Shown here: piece by piece, positions 1 to 5,689 of the stretch
Layout: each line of letters begins with the position of its first letter
How positions within the stretch are numbered: the stretch's first letter is position 1
Assembly: GCA_029865195.1 (NCBI GenBank)
Contig: JAOUHH010000062.1
Location: 1 to 11,079 of the forward strand
DNA from: Desulfobulbaceae bacterium
GTDB lineage: Bacteria; Desulfobacterota; Desulfobulbia; Desulfobulbales; UBA5123
DNA: 11,079 bases
Direction of reading: 5' to 3'
Translations under genes and position numbers: made by a program
Notes under the pieces: model-generated
Seen by the model: only the letters and a program-made list of their open reading frames with translations
What the model was told of the DNA's origin: nothing
Databases searched by the model: none

Positions 1-183
1 CGGGATGTCAAACCGGATTTGGCGGGACAACGGAAACATTGGCGGCCGGCAGGCGGGCCGGCAAGAAAAAGCTCGCCTTGCCCAGGCGATTTGGGTAGTT
101 TCCAAAACCGGAAACGAGCACGTTCCGACCGGCGCGGCCAACCCCGGAGCGCCCCAGAGCCAATCGAACTAGGGAGAACCAGC
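1..183 (+). other. Upstream segment, possible 3' end of a preceding gene
   Basis: No gene is certain here. Two + frames are open from the window edge. One, in the frame of position 2, contains an ATG at 5 and ends at TAG 170-172. That stop overlaps the ribosome binding site of the next gene (AGGGAG, 171-176), an arrangement typical of adjacent genes in an operon. The other, in the frame of position 3, ends at TAG 96-98 with a lysine/arginine-rich tail. Neither translation resembles a family I recognise. The stretch also holds nested inverted repeats (GCTCG 71-75 with CGAGC 115-119, enclosing CGCCT 74-78/AGGCG 84-88 and TTTCC 99-103/GGAAA 110-114), so a structured untranslated leader is an alternative. 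Confidence 0.3.
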
Positions 184-528
184 ATGCGACAGCTTGTCAT
201 CGATGACCTGACCCAGGAAGAATGCGCCAATATCGACAACTACCTGAAACGAACGGCACGCCCAGCCGGCATGGAGGGCATGTTCTGGCTGCGGCTGAGC
301 GACGACCTGCTGGGCGAGGCGCAGCAGGGGCATCAGGGGTGCGGTCCGTTTTACTTCGCCCTGGAGCTGAGCAACCACCCCGGCCGGGAGCGACTCTCCT
401 GCGAATTGCTAGTGCGCAGCGAATCCAACCTGCACTGCACCTGCATCAGCTACGCCACCCCCCTGCAGCGCGACTTTCTGCTCCGCTTTCTCGACCGGAT
501 GCTTGCCGAGGAGCAGATCCGGGCTTAA
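184..528 (+). CDS. Hypothetical protein, 114 aa
   Basis: I do not recognise this family. The start is ATG 184, with AGGGAG at 171-176 as the ribosome binding site. The same frame stays open further upstream, but that part is arginine/proline-rich, low in complexity and lacks a good start. The product is a soluble, mildly acidic protein without signal peptide or membrane segment. It has five cysteines (residues 14, 53, 73, 85, 87), including a C-T-C pair at 85-87 in a hydrophobic, probably beta-rich C-terminal half, followed by a predicted amphipathic helix (about 93-112). The gene converges on the sulfur-relay operon and ends just before that operon's terminator. The U-tract of that hairpin serves the opposite strand, so how this transcript ends is unclear. 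The codon pattern and binding site make it a likely real gene; function unknown. Confidence 0.65.
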   Translation: MRQLVIDDLTQEECANIDNYLKRTARPAGMEGMFWLRLSDDLLGEAQQGHQGCGPFYFALELSNHPGRERLSCELLVRSESNLHCTCISYATPLQRDFLLRFLDRMLAEEQIRA

Positions 529-547
529 ATCCCCGTACCTTGCCGAC

Positions 548-577
548 AAAAAAAGCCCCTTTCCATCGGAAAGGGGC
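548..577 (-). terminator. Intrinsic terminator of the tusA/dsrE-like operon
   Basis: A perfect 10-bp GC-rich stem (GCCCCTTTCC 555-564 with GGAAAGGGGC 568-577) has a 3-nt loop. On the - strand it is followed by seven T residues (the A run at 548-554). It lies about 37 nt past the stop of the last - strand gene. On the + strand only two T's follow the stem, so termination there would be weak. Confidence 0.88.
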
Positions 578-613
578 CTTAAAAAGACGGTCAGCGTTTC
601 CGCTTTGCCGAGA

Positions 614-787
614 TCACCACCAGCAGATGGTCTTATCCGCGGCAAGAACCATGTCCACCAGCTTATCGTAATCGGGTGCGTCGACGTTCAGATCGAAGCT
701 TGAGGCCTCACGGCCCTCGGAAACGATCTCCACCAGCTTCTTCACGTCCGCGGTGGGAGCGGTACGATATACATTCAAGATTTTCAT
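614..787 (-). CDS. Minimal DsrH/TusB-like sulfur-relay protein, 57 aa
   Basis: A tiny cytoplasmic protein, last gene of the operon. The start is ATG at 787-785, with an AGGGGA ribosome binding site just upstream; a more upstream start would give seven extra residues without a better site. The N-terminus (MKILNVYRTAP, then a helix and SEG at 23-25) resembles the beginning of TusB/DsrH proteins. The C-terminus (DYDKLVDMVL, then ICWW at 54-57) resembles their ending, an aspartate/tyrosine-led helix finishing in a terminal tryptophan. Family members usually have about 95-105 residues, so the middle roughly 35-40 residues appear to be missing. The N-terminal Cys of classical DsrH is absent; the only Cys is residue 55. 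Position after TusA, DsrE-like and DsrF-like genes supports the assignment. The homology call comes from recalled family patterns, not a search. Confidence 0.6.
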   Translation of the reverse strand: MKILNVYRTAPTADVKKLVEIVSEGREASSFDLNVDAPDYDKLVDMVLAADKTICWW

Positions 788-813
788 AATGAAATCCCCT
801 TGGCACAAATTGA

Positions 814-1116
814 TTACGGCATCATGCCGTAAGGCACGATAACATCCATGTCGCGAAGTTTCTGGCCGAGTTCCTCAAGGGTAATCGGCTCAAGCCCTTC
901 GTTTTCACAGTTGGCCGGAACGGTGGAATAAACCTCGCCTTCCATGTCGCGGATCCAATCGATGTTTTCCTTGTTGTAATCGTCAAGGGGGGCCAATGTC
1001 TGATTCATAACCACTGCGTAGGAATACATGTTCTCGACAGCCAGCCCCAGACAGGAGCGGAGACCATCGAGGGTGTAATCAGGATGGACGAGCATAAAGC
1101 ATACTTTTTTAGACAT
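814..1116 (-). CDS. DsrE/DsrF (TusC)-like family protein, 100 aa
   Basis: Small soluble protein of the DsrE/F superfamily, whose members form oligomers that carry sulfur as cysteine persulfide or help such transfer. What is seen: an N-terminal beta strand (KKVCFMLVHP, residues 3-12), a helix starting DGLRSCLGLA (17-26), a second strand (YSYAVVMNQ, 31-39), and a C-terminal helix-strand ending DMDVIVPYG (89-97). The last part resembles the terminal strand of DsrF/TusC. Cysteines are at 6, 22 and 70. The start ATG (1116-1114) has AAGGAGGGG ideally placed, overlapping the stop of the preceding gene, with 12 nt between the genes. It is somewhat shorter than classical DsrF/TusC (about 118-135). Calling it DsrF rather than a second DsrE rests on gene order and the C-terminal pattern. 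Confidence 0.65.
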   Translation of the reverse strand: MSKKVCFMLVHPDYTLDGLRSCLGLAVENMYSYAVVMNQTLAPLDDYNKENIDWIRDMEGEVYSTVPANCENEGLEPITLEELGQKLRDMDVIVPYGMMP

Positions 1117-1128
1117 GGATTCCCCTCC

Positions 1129-1443
1129 TTACAAGGTCATATAGCAGTCGTAGTCTTCGATGATGCCACCGTGTTGCGCCTGGGTAGCCATCTCCTTGTC
1201 GGTAAGACCCTGGGGGATGTCTGCCGCATCAAAGCCGCACTTCTTGTAGCTGTCGGCGCAGATGGAAACGTCGTCGGCAATCTTGCACAGCTCAGGGAAC
1301 TCAGCGGTCTTCGCAAGCCTGGTGCCTTGCCAGGTGAAAAATATCTTTACCTTGCAGCCCTTGGCCTTGGCAGCCTTGGTGACTCCCATGATATGCTTCA
1401 TATTTTTGGCCGAGGTAACGAAAATACCTAAACTTTTCGCCAT
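1129..1443 (-). CDS. DsrE-like sulfur-relay protein, 104 aa
   Basis: Cytoplasmic DsrE/TusD-type protein. It begins with strand SLGIFVTS (4-11), then a helix rich in Ala/Lys (residues 15-28), strand KVKIFFTWQGT (31-41), then a Cys-containing segment ICADSYKKCGF (61-71). In DsrE and TusD the catalytic persulfide-carrying Cys sits at the start of the equivalent helix, so Cys62 is the best candidate; Cys69 one or two turns later could form a disulfide with it. Other cysteines are at 30, 53 and 100. The protein is somewhat shorter than E. coli TusD (about 128). ATG 1443-1441 has AAGAGGAG as ribosome binding site. It follows tusA by 79 nt, a gap containing a bulged hairpin (1491-1498/1512-1518), and is almost joined to the next gene. 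Predicted partner and sulfur donor: TusA. Confidence 0.75.
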   Translation of the reverse strand: MAKSLGIFVTSAKNMKHIMGVTKAAKAKGCKVKIFFTWQGTRLAKTAEFPELCKIADDVSICADSYKKCGFDAADIPQGLTDKEMATQAQHGGIIEDYDCYMTL

Positions 1444-1490
1444 GTTCTTCTCCTCTTGAAATAAGATAGTTCGACCGTACGCGAGTTACA

Positions 1491-1518
1491 GCCGGTCATT
1501 TCGGCTTGTGCTGACGGC
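1491..1518 (-). other. Hairpin between tusA and the DsrE-like gene
   Basis: GCCGGTCA (1491-1498) pairs with TGACGGC (1512-1518), giving seven base pairs with one bulged base and a 13-nt loop, directly after the tusA stop codon. There is no U-tract on either side, so it does not look like a full terminator. It could stabilise the tusA message or separate expression of tusA from the downstream genes. Confidence 0.4.
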
Positions 1519-1522
1519 CGAA

Positions 1523-1783
1523 CTATTTCCCTTTCTGAATGTAGAAACGGAAGAAGCCGGAATCCTCTTTCTCGCCGATGTACACATGGCCGGAACGCTC
1601 GCACCAACCGGGCAGGTCGTTACGAGAACCGGGATCGGTGCCGAGAACCTCCAGGATTTCGCCGACACCAAGCTTGTCGATCTCTTTCTTGGTACGCAGA
1701 AGCGGCATGGGGCAGCTCAGGCCTTTAGCGTCCAGCGTACGAGTAGGGGTAACTCCATCCGGTGCGGTCTTAGCGTCACTCAT
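1523..1783 (-). CDS. tusA: TusA/SirA-like sulfur carrier protein
   Basis: Small cytoplasmic sulfur carrier of the TusA/SirA/YedF family, 86 aa. It accepts persulfide sulfur on a single conserved Cys and hands it to partners such as DsrE-type proteins. The diagnostic signature is present: LDAKGLSCPMPLLRTKK (17-33), with the carrier Cys at 24 in the CPxP motif. A second Cys at 61 in a DLPGWCERSGH segment (56-66) matches the position where many family members have a D-x-x-x-W/F-C pattern. There is a roughly 15-residue N-terminal extension before the first strand. The start ATG 1783-1781 has a near-perfect AAGGAGG at 1797-1791, spaced 7 nt. It is the first gene of the four-gene - strand operon, divergent from the YeeE/YedE transporter, a pairing that recurs in sulfur-compound uptake loci. 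Confidence 0.93.
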   Translation of the reverse strand: MSDAKTAPDGVTPTRTLDAKGLSCPMPLLRTKKEIDKLGVGEILEVLGTDPGSRNDLPGWCERSGHVYIGEKEDSGFFRFYIQKGK

Positions 1784-1905
1784 CGGTTTTCCTCCTTACT
1801 AATAGTAATAATGGGATTTTTATAAAAACCATCGCCAGTTATTGGCGAATCAACAACTTACGGGGGGGCCGCGTAAAGGCCGGTGACACTGATAATGCCT
1901 ACATT
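1784..1905 (-). promoter_or_regulatory. Structured 5' leader of the tusA operon
   Basis: If transcription starts near 1905 (see the promoter entry), the tusA mRNA has a leader of about 120 nt. It contains inverted repeat ACACTGA 1886-1892/TCAGTGT 1906-1912, which overlaps the start point and the -10 box, and a perfect 6-bp hairpin (TCGCCA 1832-1837/TGGCGA 1843-1848). On the - strand that hairpin is followed by GG and a run of U's, like a weak intrinsic terminator. The first could be an operator, the second an attenuator. These are reading-based inferences. Confidence 0.4.
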
Positions 1906-1911
1906 TCAGTG

Positions 1912-1940
1912 TGTCTACCAAGATTGCAATCGGCTGTCAA
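1912..1940 (-). promoter_or_regulatory. Candidate sigma-70 promoter for the tusA operon
   Basis: On the - strand, a perfect TTGACA (-35, 1940-1935) is followed after 17 nt by TAGACA (-10, 1917-1912). The -35 is consensus and the spacing optimal; the -10 matches TATAAT at only three of six positions, suggesting help by an activator. Confidence 0.45.
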
Positions 1941-2066
1941 GGCTTTAAATACCCCTGCCAAACGCAACGACCGCTTTGCTATTTTATTGTTTTCTTTAGC
2001 AAAGTATAAAACCCGCGCCACGCCGCGTCGCCACGGTTTTTGCACTTCGGCGCCCTGTGAACGTAC

Positions 2067-2095
2067 TTGACAAAAACAAATACCGCTAGTAAAGG
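2067..2095 (+). promoter_or_regulatory. Candidate sigma-70 promoter for the YeeE/YedE gene
   Basis: TTGACA at 2067-2072, then a 17-nt spacer and TAAAGG at 2090-2095. The -35 is consensus, the -10 poor. It points away from the tusA promoter candidate, and the two -35 boxes are about 125 bp apart. Confidence 0.4.
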
Positions 2096-2104
2096 TCAAT
2101 GAGT

Positions 2105-2154
2105 CTCATAACAATGAGGGCGAGTCAGCCCCTTCTGGCAACGGGGGCATGGCT
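2105..2154 (+). promoter_or_regulatory. Structured leader upstream of the YeeE/YedE gene
   Basis: Two adjacent stem-loops lie between the promoter candidate and the ribosome binding site. The first is CTCAT 2105-2109/ATGAG 2114-2118 with an AACA loop. The second is GCCCC 2128-2132/GGGGC 2144-2148, extended by AGCC 2127-2130 with GGCT 2151-2154 as an alternative pairing. I do not recognise a known riboswitch consensus. It could be a regulatory leader or simply stabilising structure. Confidence 0.35.
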
Positions 2155-2196
2155 TTACGATAGTTTTACACCATTAATTTCTTGGGAGGGGAATGC

Positions 2197-3438
2197 ATGA
2201 GTGAGGGAAGCGAATTCGGTAACGCGATCAAGGGCCTGTACAACAAGTTGTGCAGGGAGGAATGGGATGCAATGACCACCGGCATGCTTATCGCGTTTTT
2301 AAGCGTGATCATGCTCGCCTGGGCGCGGCCCTGGGGTGCGGTTGGCGCTATCCGTAACTGGGGCGAATGGATCCTGTACGGAATCGGCATGCTTGAGGAC
2401 TCCCCCGCCAACTGGCTGCAGCACTCCGGTTCGGTGATCGGGGTTGGCTTCGTCGCCGGCGCCTTTCTCTCCGCCAACCTGGGCGGCGACTTCGCCTTGC
2501 GGATACCACCGGCCCTTGAAATGATCAAGGCGGTGGTTGCCGGTGTCTTCATGGGCATTGGCGCCGCGCTTGCCGGCGGCTGTAACGTCGGCGGTTTCTA
2601 CAACGCCATCGGCAACCTGTCCGCACACGGCTTCGCCATGATGTTCGGCCTGATCATCGGCGCGATCATCGGCCTCAAATACATCTACTGGGAAATGGAG
2701 AATATCTCCTGGGGTTCCGGCGGCGCCAAAACCATTGAGTTCCCTGGCGCGGTTCAGGCCGCTTTCGCGCTTGCAGCCATTGCCGGCTTGGTTTGGCTGG
2801 CAGGCAGCTATGGCGACGAGGGAATGCATGTGGGCATGGACCGTGATGACCTCATCGCCACCAGCAGCGGCATGCTGTTGATCGCCGCCGGTCTCGGGTA
2901 CGCCATGCAGCGCGGCCGCTGGTGCATGATCCAGGGCTTCCGCGAGCCGCACATGACCGGTGACTGCAAGATGGCCAAATCCGTGGCCCTGAGCATCTTC
3001 CTGCTTGCCGTTGGCATCGCCGTCATCAAATTCACCGGCCTGCGCGACCCCATGCACTACGTGCGCGGCACCTTCGGCTGGGGCGGCTTTGTCGGCGGCA
3101 TCGTCTTCGCCTTCGGCGCCATGCTGGCCGGCGGCTGCGGTACCGGCACCCTGTGGCGGGTCGGTGAGGGGCAGATCAAGCTGTGGATCGTCGTGCCCTT
3201 CTTCGGTATCACCAACGCACTGGTGAGCAGCTACTTCGACAGCATGGATTTCGAAGGCAAGGAGGCATGGATGGAGGAGGGCGTCACCAACGCCAGCAAG
3301 CTCGGTTCCTATGTCTACATGCCGGATACCTTCCTCGGCTACGGCGGCTCACTGGCCCTGGTCGGCTTGGCCATGGCCCTCTGGTACGTGGTCGCCACCT
3401 GGAACCAGGAAAGCAACAAGCTGGTCGTCGAAATGTAA
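2197..3438 (+). CDS. YeeE/YedE family sulfur-compound transporter
   Basis: Polytopic inner-membrane protein of 413 aa in the YeeE/YedE (TsuA) family, whose characterised members import thiosulfate through a pathway lined by conserved cysteines. Key motifs are two GGC-x-x-G elements, one in each half: GGCNVGG with Cys129 and GGCGTGT with Cys314. They fit the family's inverted pseudo-repeat. A further R-x-R-W-C element has Cys243 and another Cys lies at 257. About ten hydrophobic segments are visible. The start ATG 2197 has GGGAGGGG 2184-2191 directly upstream. Length fits the longer branch of the family, to which proposed selenium transporters (YedE) also belong, so the substrate could be thiosulfate, another sulfur species or a selenium compound. 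Divergence from tusA and DsrE-like genes favours sulfur. A strong terminator follows. Confidence 0.9.
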   Translation: MSEGSEFGNAIKGLYNKLCREEWDAMTTGMLIAFLSVIMLAWARPWGAVGAIRNWGEWILYGIGMLEDSPANWLQHSGSVIGVGFVAGAFLSANLGGDFALRIPPALEMIKAVVAGVFMGIGAALAGGCNVGGFYNAIGNLSAHGFAMMFGLIIGAIIGLKYIYWEMENISWGSGGAKTIEFPGAVQAAFALAAIAGLVWLAGSYGDEGMHVGMDRDDLIATSSGMLLIAAGLGYAMQRGRWCMIQGFREPHMTGDCKMAKSVALSIFLLAVGIAVIKFTGLRDPMHYVRGTFGWGGFVGGIVFAFGAMLAGGCGTGTLWRVGEGQIKLWIVVPFFGITNALVSSYFDSMDFEGKEAWMEEGVTNASKLGSYVYMPDTFLGYGGSLALVGLAMALWYVVATWNQESNKLVVEM

Positions 3439-3496
3439 AAAAGGCCCTTCTCGGGGGGAGCGTTTCCAACGCGGACCCTCCGGGGGTTGTATTTGC

Positions 3497-3539
3497 AAAC
3501 GCACTTTTCGGCCTTGGTGTCGAAAAGTGCGTTTTTCGT
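3497..3539 (+). terminator. Strong intrinsic terminator after the YeeE/YedE gene
   Basis: A perfect 14-bp inverted repeat (3497-3510 with 3521-3534; core CGCACTTTTCG/CGAAAAGTGCG) has a 10-nt loop and is followed by a T-rich run. It ends the transporter transcript about 60 nt past its stop and insulates the downstream kinase gene. The A tract at its other side is shorter, so it is mainly a + strand terminator. Confidence 0.92.
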
Positions 3540-3578
3540 TTTTCCTTTGCACGCCCGTTCTTCCCGGCAACATATTGC

Positions 3579-3608
3579 TTGACAGTCAACCGGCGAAAAT
3601 CGTCAAAT
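3579..3608 (+). promoter_or_regulatory. Candidate promoter for the receiver-kinase gene
   Basis: TTGACA at 3579-3584 with an 18-nt spacer to TCAAAT at 3603-3608 (four of six matches). This would give a leader of about 120 nt. The rest of the 3540-3732 gap shows no further gene or repeat that I can support. Confidence 0.45.
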
Positions 3609-3732
3609 AAAGGACAGTTAACAATATCAAACGGCGGCAAACCGCCTTGAATCGAATGCCGCGTTCACCAAGCCTTCGTCCGGCTGCGCGACAGCAAGAC
3701 TAACCCTCACCCCCCTCTCTTCGTGATACCCT

Positions 3733-5625
3733 ATGGTTGCTTCCATGGCCAGATTCCGGGAGCATGTGTCCCTCACCTCCGATGTCCTGCTCACCGACGA
3801 GGAGGTCATTGTCGTTGTCGATGACGACATGGCGATCCGGGAACCGCTGACCACCTTTCTCCGGGAACAGAATTTCGCCGTCGAGGAAGCCGCCAGCGGT
3901 ACCGAACTGCTACAGAAACTCGAATCACAGACCGTGGCCTTGGTCCTCCTCGACATCGGCCTGCCGGACATCGAGGGCAATGCCCTCCTGCCGCAGCTCA
4001 CCGACAAGTATCCGGATCTCGCGGTGGTCATGCTCACCGGCATGGCCAACCTGCAGATCGCCATGGAGTGCATCCGCAAGGGGGCGGACGATTTCCTCTC
4101 CAAGCCGGTCAAGTTCAACGAGATCCTCTTTGTCGTCAGAAAGACCCTCGAAAAACGCCGCCTGATCCTGGAAAACCGCAAATACCAGGAAGAGCTCGAA
4201 GAGGCCCACTTCCGGATCCAGTTGCTGCATCAGCTCTCCATGAAGATGAACACGGTCTACCTGAGCACCCTAGAGCTTGAGGAGATCCTGCAAGCCATCC
4301 TGGTCGGCATCACTGCCAACGAGGGATTGCGTTTCAACCGCGCCTTCCTGGCCATGTTCAACGACGACAACACCATGCTCGAAGGCAGGCTCGCCATCGG
4401 CCCCGACTGCCGGGAAAGCGCGGCGCAGGTATGGGAGGATCTGCACGCCAAGGACTACAAGCTCCTCGACATCATCAAGGATGCCCGGGAGCAATGTAAA
4501 TCCGACGAAAGAACCGTGAACCGGATCGTCAAGAAGATGCTGGTGCCGGCCACTGACGTCGATAACATTCTGATCAAGTCCGCCAAGGAACGGCGCAGCA
4601 TCAAGGTCTCGCGGGACAACGGCAGCGTCCCGGTCCCCTTCGAGCGACGCGGCGAGAACCGGGCCGACCACACCACCCTGCCCATCCCCCACGACCTCAT
4701 CAAGCTTCTCGGCGAGGACACCTTCGTGGTGGTGCCGCTCTTCTCCCCGCGCCGCGCCTTCGGGGTCATCATCGCCGACAACTTCGTGACCCGCTTGCCC
4801 ATCCAGGACGACTACATCCGCGCCCTGGAGCTGTTTGCCAGCCAGGCAAGCCTCGCCATCGAGCAGAGCCACCTCTACATGGACATGCAGAGACAGATCC
4901 TCGAACTGGAGGCACTGAACCAGGAAATCGACCAGAACAAGGACATGCTGGTCAAGGCGGAGCGCTATTCCGCCCTGGGCCAGATGGCGGCGCAGATGGT
5001 GCATGTACTCAGAAACCCGATCACCTCCATCGGCGGCGTCTCCCGGATTCTGGCCAAAAAGATCGAGGACCCCGAATACGAAAAATACCTGAGCGTGATG
5101 GTCAAGGAAACGGACCGGATGGAATCCACCCTGCAGGATCTGTTCGACTTTGTGACCCAGGCCGAATTCCACAAGGAACTGGCCCCGCTCTATCCGGTGA
5201 TCCGCAAGACCCTGCTCCTGATGCAGTCACAGATCACCCGGCAGGGGATTGAAACCCATCTCGACCTGCCGGAGCCGGACCTGCTTCTGGAAATGGATGT
5301 CCGCCAGATGCGGCAGATGTTCCTGCATCTGGTCAAAAACAGCGTCGAGGCGATGCCGGAGGGCGGCACCCTTGCCATCGCCGCCACCAAAACAGACCAC
5401 GAGGTGACGATCACCATCACCGACAGCGGCATCGGCATCGACGACAGCAACCTGTCCGTGGCCAAGGATCCCTTTTTCACCACCAAGACATACGGCACCG
5501 GCATGGGGTTGACCATGGTCGAACGCATCATCAAGGGCCATGACGGCAACTTTGCCCTGCACCGCCTCCCCGCCGGGGTCGAGGTGCAGCTTCGCCTGCC
5601 GCTGCCAGGACATCCGCCGGCCTGA
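3733..5625 (+). CDS. Cytoplasmic receiver-GAF-histidine kinase hybrid protein
   Basis: A 630-aa signalling protein without membrane segments. The N-terminal receiver domain (about 24-140) has acidic residues D30-D32, phosphoacceptor D74 in LLDIGLPD, T102 and K124-P125. A central GAF-type sensory region (about 165-375) has a charged insert, then a coiled coil (about 375-415). The dimerisation/H-box has His424 in VHVLRNPITS. The ATPase domain has N-box N536 (LVKNSVEAM), G1 DSGIGID from D564, F-box DPFFTTK (579-585) and G2 GTGMGL (588-593). All catalytic elements are intact, but the residue after His is Val rather than the usual Glu/Asp. Input is probably phosphorylation of the receiver plus ligand or redox sensing by GAF. 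No partner regulator is adjacent. ATG 3733 is the first start after in-frame TGA 3724; there is no clear ribosome binding site, and ATG 3745 is an alternative. Confidence 0.9.
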   Translation: MVASMARFREHVSLTSDVLLTDEEVIVVVDDDMAIREPLTTFLREQNFAVEEAASGTELLQKLESQTVALVLLDIGLPDIEGNALLPQLTDKYPDLAVVMLTGMANLQIAMECIRKGADDFLSKPVKFNEILFVVRKTLEKRRLILENRKYQEELEEAHFRIQLLHQLSMKMNTVYLSTLELEEILQAILVGITANEGLRFNRAFLAMFNDDNTMLEGRLAIGPDCRESAAQVWEDLHAKDYKLLDIIKDAREQCKSDERTVNRIVKKMLVPATDVDNILIKSAKERRSIKVSRDNGSVPVPFERRGENRADHTTLPIPHDLIKLLGEDTFVVVPLFSPRRAFGVIIADNFVTRLPIQDDYIRALELFASQASLAIEQSHLYMDMQRQILELEALNQEIDQNKDMLVKAERYSALGQMAAQMVHVLRNPITSIGGVSRILAKKIEDPEYEKYLSVMVKETDRMESTLQDLFDFVTQAEFHKELAPLYPVIRKTLLLMQSQITRQGIETHLDLPEPDLLLEMDVRQMRQMFLHLVKNSVEAMPEGGTLAIAATKTDHEVTITITDSGIGIDDSNLSVAKDPFFTTKTYGTGMGLTMVERIIKGHDGNFALHRLPAGVEVQLRLPLPGHPPA

Positions 5626-5689
5626 TCTTTTTTTGCCGCCCGTCCCCAAACGCCCATCCATCCACCCTTGCCCGGCGTTCATACCCTCC

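Noticed and set aside
19..183. A 169-residue version of the first + strand gene starting at TTG 19
   Set aside because: The extension is low-complexity and Arg/Pro-rich, with no ribosome binding site. ATG 184 has one at proper spacing.
611..619. The TGA ending the DsrH-like gene as a second selenocysteine codon after C-W-W
   Set aside because: TusB/DsrH proteins naturally end at a Trp, the downstream sequence is a terminator, and the nearby small hairpin has a GAAA loop rather than a SECIS-like loop with a leading GG.
2299..3057. Long open frame antisense to the YeeE/YedE gene
   Set aside because: It is a product of high-GC codon bias on the opposite strand; the translation is His/Asp/Gly-rich without domain features, and the sense gene is clear.
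3439..3490. G-rich inverted segments just after the YeeE/YedE stop as a separate regulatory element
   Set aside because: Pairing is short and imperfect. The strong terminator at 3497-3539 explains the region well enough.
4270..5172. Long open frame antisense to the receiver-kinase gene
   Set aside because: It is a shadow of the kinase codons: composition is skewed and there is no start signal.
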